Assembly (NCBI RefSeq): GCF_018829635.1
Contig: NZ_JAHKKG010000024.1
Span: 1-64,000 of the forward strand
DNA: 64,000 nt
From: Paractinoplanes bogorensis
GTDB taxonomy: Bacteria; Actinomycetota; Actinomycetes; Mycobacteriales; Micromonosporaceae
Direction: 5' to 3'
Of this stretch, positions 62,809-64,000 are shown piece by piece; position 1 is the first letter of the stretch, and each line of letters begins with the position of its first letter. The position numbers and the translations under genes are program-made. The notes beneath the pieces were generated by a model. That model saw only the letters and a list, made by a program, of their open reading frames with translations. It was not told where the DNA came from and searched no databases.

Positions 62809-63879
62809 ATGATCTCCAGGCTCGTGACCAAGGCCGTCGTGATCGGGGTCGCGGCGACGTTCGCCATTGCCGCTCCCGCCTCCGCCGCCGCCACCCCCAC
62901 GCTTACCGGTCCGGAAGAAGTCGTCGGTTACGGCGAGTTCACCATGACCGGCACCGCCGACCCGGGCACCACGGTTGACCTCTGGGAGACCGCGATCGGC
63001 TGGAACGACATGCAGCGCGCCCGCGACTGGGCGACCGACAACGGCTATGTCTCGGCCACGGCCGACGCGGCCGGCAAGTTCACGATCAGGCGCTACCTCG
63101 ACTCCGGCTTCTACTTCGAGGTCCGCCAGGGCAGCGTCAAGTCCGCCCGTTACACGGTCTACAGCCGGATCAAGGCCGACTTCTGGGTCGACCGGGCCAC
63201 CGCGGCCGGCACCGGCGTCGCCGGCATCAGCGTCAGCCCCAACCAGCCCGGCCTCGACGTGCAGGTTCAGCGTAAGTCGGGCAGCAGCTGGGTCAACGTG
63301 ACCACGATGCAGACCGGCGAAGACTCGGTCACCAAAACCATCACCGGTCAGCCCGGCGGCGACCAGACCTTCCGGGCCGTCGTCAGCGGCGACACCTCGC
63401 AGGGCGTGCGCGGCACCACCTCGTCCGAGCAGACGCAGTGGATCGCGGGCGGCTCGACGCCGACCAACCCGCCGACCACGCCTCCGGCGGGCACCCCGGG
63501 CATCGGCTCGGTCCAGTTCACCAAGATCCAGTACGACGCCCCCGGCACCGACTCGGGCAGCAACGGCAGCCTGAACACCGAGTGGGCCAAGCTGACCAAC
63601 ACCACCAAGTCCACCATCAACATCAAGGGGTGGACGGTCCGCGACCAGCAGAAGATCATCTACACCTTCGGCAGCTACAACCTGGGCGCCGGCGCGTCGC
63701 TGTTCATCCGCAGCGGTAAGGGCGTCAACTCGGGCAACCAGCTGTACTGGGGTCGCGCGGGCCAGGTCGGCTACGTCTGGAACAACACCGGCGAGACCGC
63801 CTACCTGAAGAACCCGGCCGGCACCAACATCGACACCTGCAAATGGACGACGGTGTCGCCCGGCTACACGAACTGCTGA
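62809..63879 (+). CDS. Secreted protein with C-terminal lamin-tail domain
   Basis: This 356-residue exported protein has a signal peptide (about 1-27, ending ASAAAT), two beta-rich Ig-like segments (about 30-215), a Pro/Thr linker (TPTNPPTTPPAGTPG) and a lamin-tail domain (about 235-356, with VQFTKIQYDAPG, AKLTNTTKSTINIKGWTVRD and the final CKW). Lamin-tail domains are common at the ends of secreted actinobacterial proteins and are thought to bind surfaces. The ATG follows TACACT by seven bases (leaderless). Confidence 0.85.
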   Translation: MISRLVTKAVVIGVAATFAIAAPASAAATPTLTGPEEVVGYGEFTMTGTADPGTTVDLWETAIGWNDMQRARDWATDNGYVSATADAAGKFTIRRYLDSGFYFEVRQGSVKSARYTVYSRIKADFWVDRATAAGTGVAGISVSPNQPGLDVQVQRKSGSSWVNVTTMQTGEDSVTKTITGQPGGDQTFRAVVSGDTSQGVRGTTSSEQTQWIAGGSTPTNPPTTPPAGTPGIGSVQFTKIQYDAPGTDSGSNGSLNTEWAKLTNTTKSTINIKGWTVRDQQKIIYTFGSYNLGAGASLFIRSGKGVNSGNQLYWGRAGQVGYVWNNTGETAYLKNPAGTNIDTCKWTTVSPGYTNC

Positions 63880-63893
63880 TCCCCTTTCCGTCA

Positions 63894-63928
63894 CAGAAGC
63901 CCGGTTCCCCTGCGGAACCGGGCTTCTG
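63894..63928. terminator. Bidirectional terminator at the right end
   Basis: CAGAAGCCCGGTTCC and its complement form a perfect 15-bp stem around a five-base loop. It separates the lamin-tail gene from the convergent partial gene. Confidence 0.9.
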
Positions 63929-64000
63929 TCATGTCAGGCCGGCCGCGCCCAGCAGCGTCTCGGCCATCCGGACGCCCTCGCCGTCCAGCCCGTCGCCGTG
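63929..64000 (-). CDS. C-terminus of a gene cut by the window edge
   Basis: The last 23 codons of a minus-strand frame end VRMAETLLGAAGLT and then TGA at 63929-63931, immediately after the shared terminator. Codon use and position fit a real gene. Too little is present to name it. Confidence 0.5.
   Translation of the reverse strand, partial: HGDGLDGEGVRMAETLLGAAGLT

Noticed and set aside
63929..64000. Naming the gene cut by the right edge
   Set aside because: Only 23 C-terminal residues are present, with no diagnostic motif.

Overview
The window is high-GC chromosomal DNA from an actinobacterium, most likely a member of the Micromonosporaceae close to Actinoplanes. The evidence is the gene set: a nickel superoxide dismutase with its divergent maturation peptidase, two Wbl (WhiB-like) proteins, a SigR/RsrA thiol-stress pair, the fused actinobacterial 2-oxoglutarate decarboxylase Kgd, the 24-residue ribosomal protein bL37, and DUF6104 and DUF5709 proteins. 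No tRNA, rRNA, CRISPR array, prophage or intact insertion sequence was seen.

Layout. 1-870 holds a decayed SMI1/KNR4 (SUKH-type) gene between two inverted copies of a dispersed structured repeat; a third copy lies at 20322-20470. 866-6261 (minus) carries a secreted GH18 chitinase, a calcium-loop protein, a small zinc protein and a large membrane protein built on a degenerate M50 protease scaffold. 6445-10478 (minus) is a response regulator, sensor kinase and HtrA protease operon arranged like mycobacterial mprA-mprB-pepD. 10536-12082 is an acyltransferase pair resembling ornithine-lipid OlsB/OlsA. 12907-14651 is an ABC exporter. 14829-27153 is central carbon metabolism: kgd, pta-ackA and malic enzyme, with a TetR/reductase divergon, a lipoprotein hydrolase and an oxidoreductase between them.

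27253-28052 is the divergent sodX/sodN pair. 28147-30698 holds an anti-sigma-type ATPase, a GntR regulator, a small membrane protein and a diacylglycerol-kinase-like lipid kinase. 31101-41200 echoes the Mycobacterium tuberculosis Rv3219-Rv3223c neighbourhood (whiB1, pdtaS, a biotinyl protein, rshA, sigH). Into it is set an assimilatory sulfur operon (leader peptide, sulfite reductase, zinc ribbon, CysH, chelatase), plus a SIS-domain protein and a TPR protein. SigR, its anti-sigma factor and a SigR-type promoter form an autoregulated stress module.

41277-50999 includes a hydrolase, a second Wbl protein, a SRAP DNA-crosslink protein, aroA-rsgA-hisN, an EamA-like transporter, a STAS-ATPase fusion and a NarL-type two-component system. 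51021-55134 is a polysaccharide cluster: a GH16-fold pseudoenzyme with a chitin-binding module, an active GH16 glucanase and a GH46 chitosanase. The right end holds malQ with a small antitoxin-like gene, a methyltransferase-like protein, a TerC membrane protein, a pentapeptide-repeat protein and a secreted lamin-tail protein.

Two themes recur. Many starts (at least 13) lie 6-8 bases after a TANNNT hexamer, the pattern of leaderless transcripts. Several genes need non-obvious starts: rsgA appears to begin at CTG, and sigR has two starts, each with its own ribosome binding site. The most unusual element is the dispersed repeat, whose three copies keep the same 17-bp stem register while changing the paired bases.
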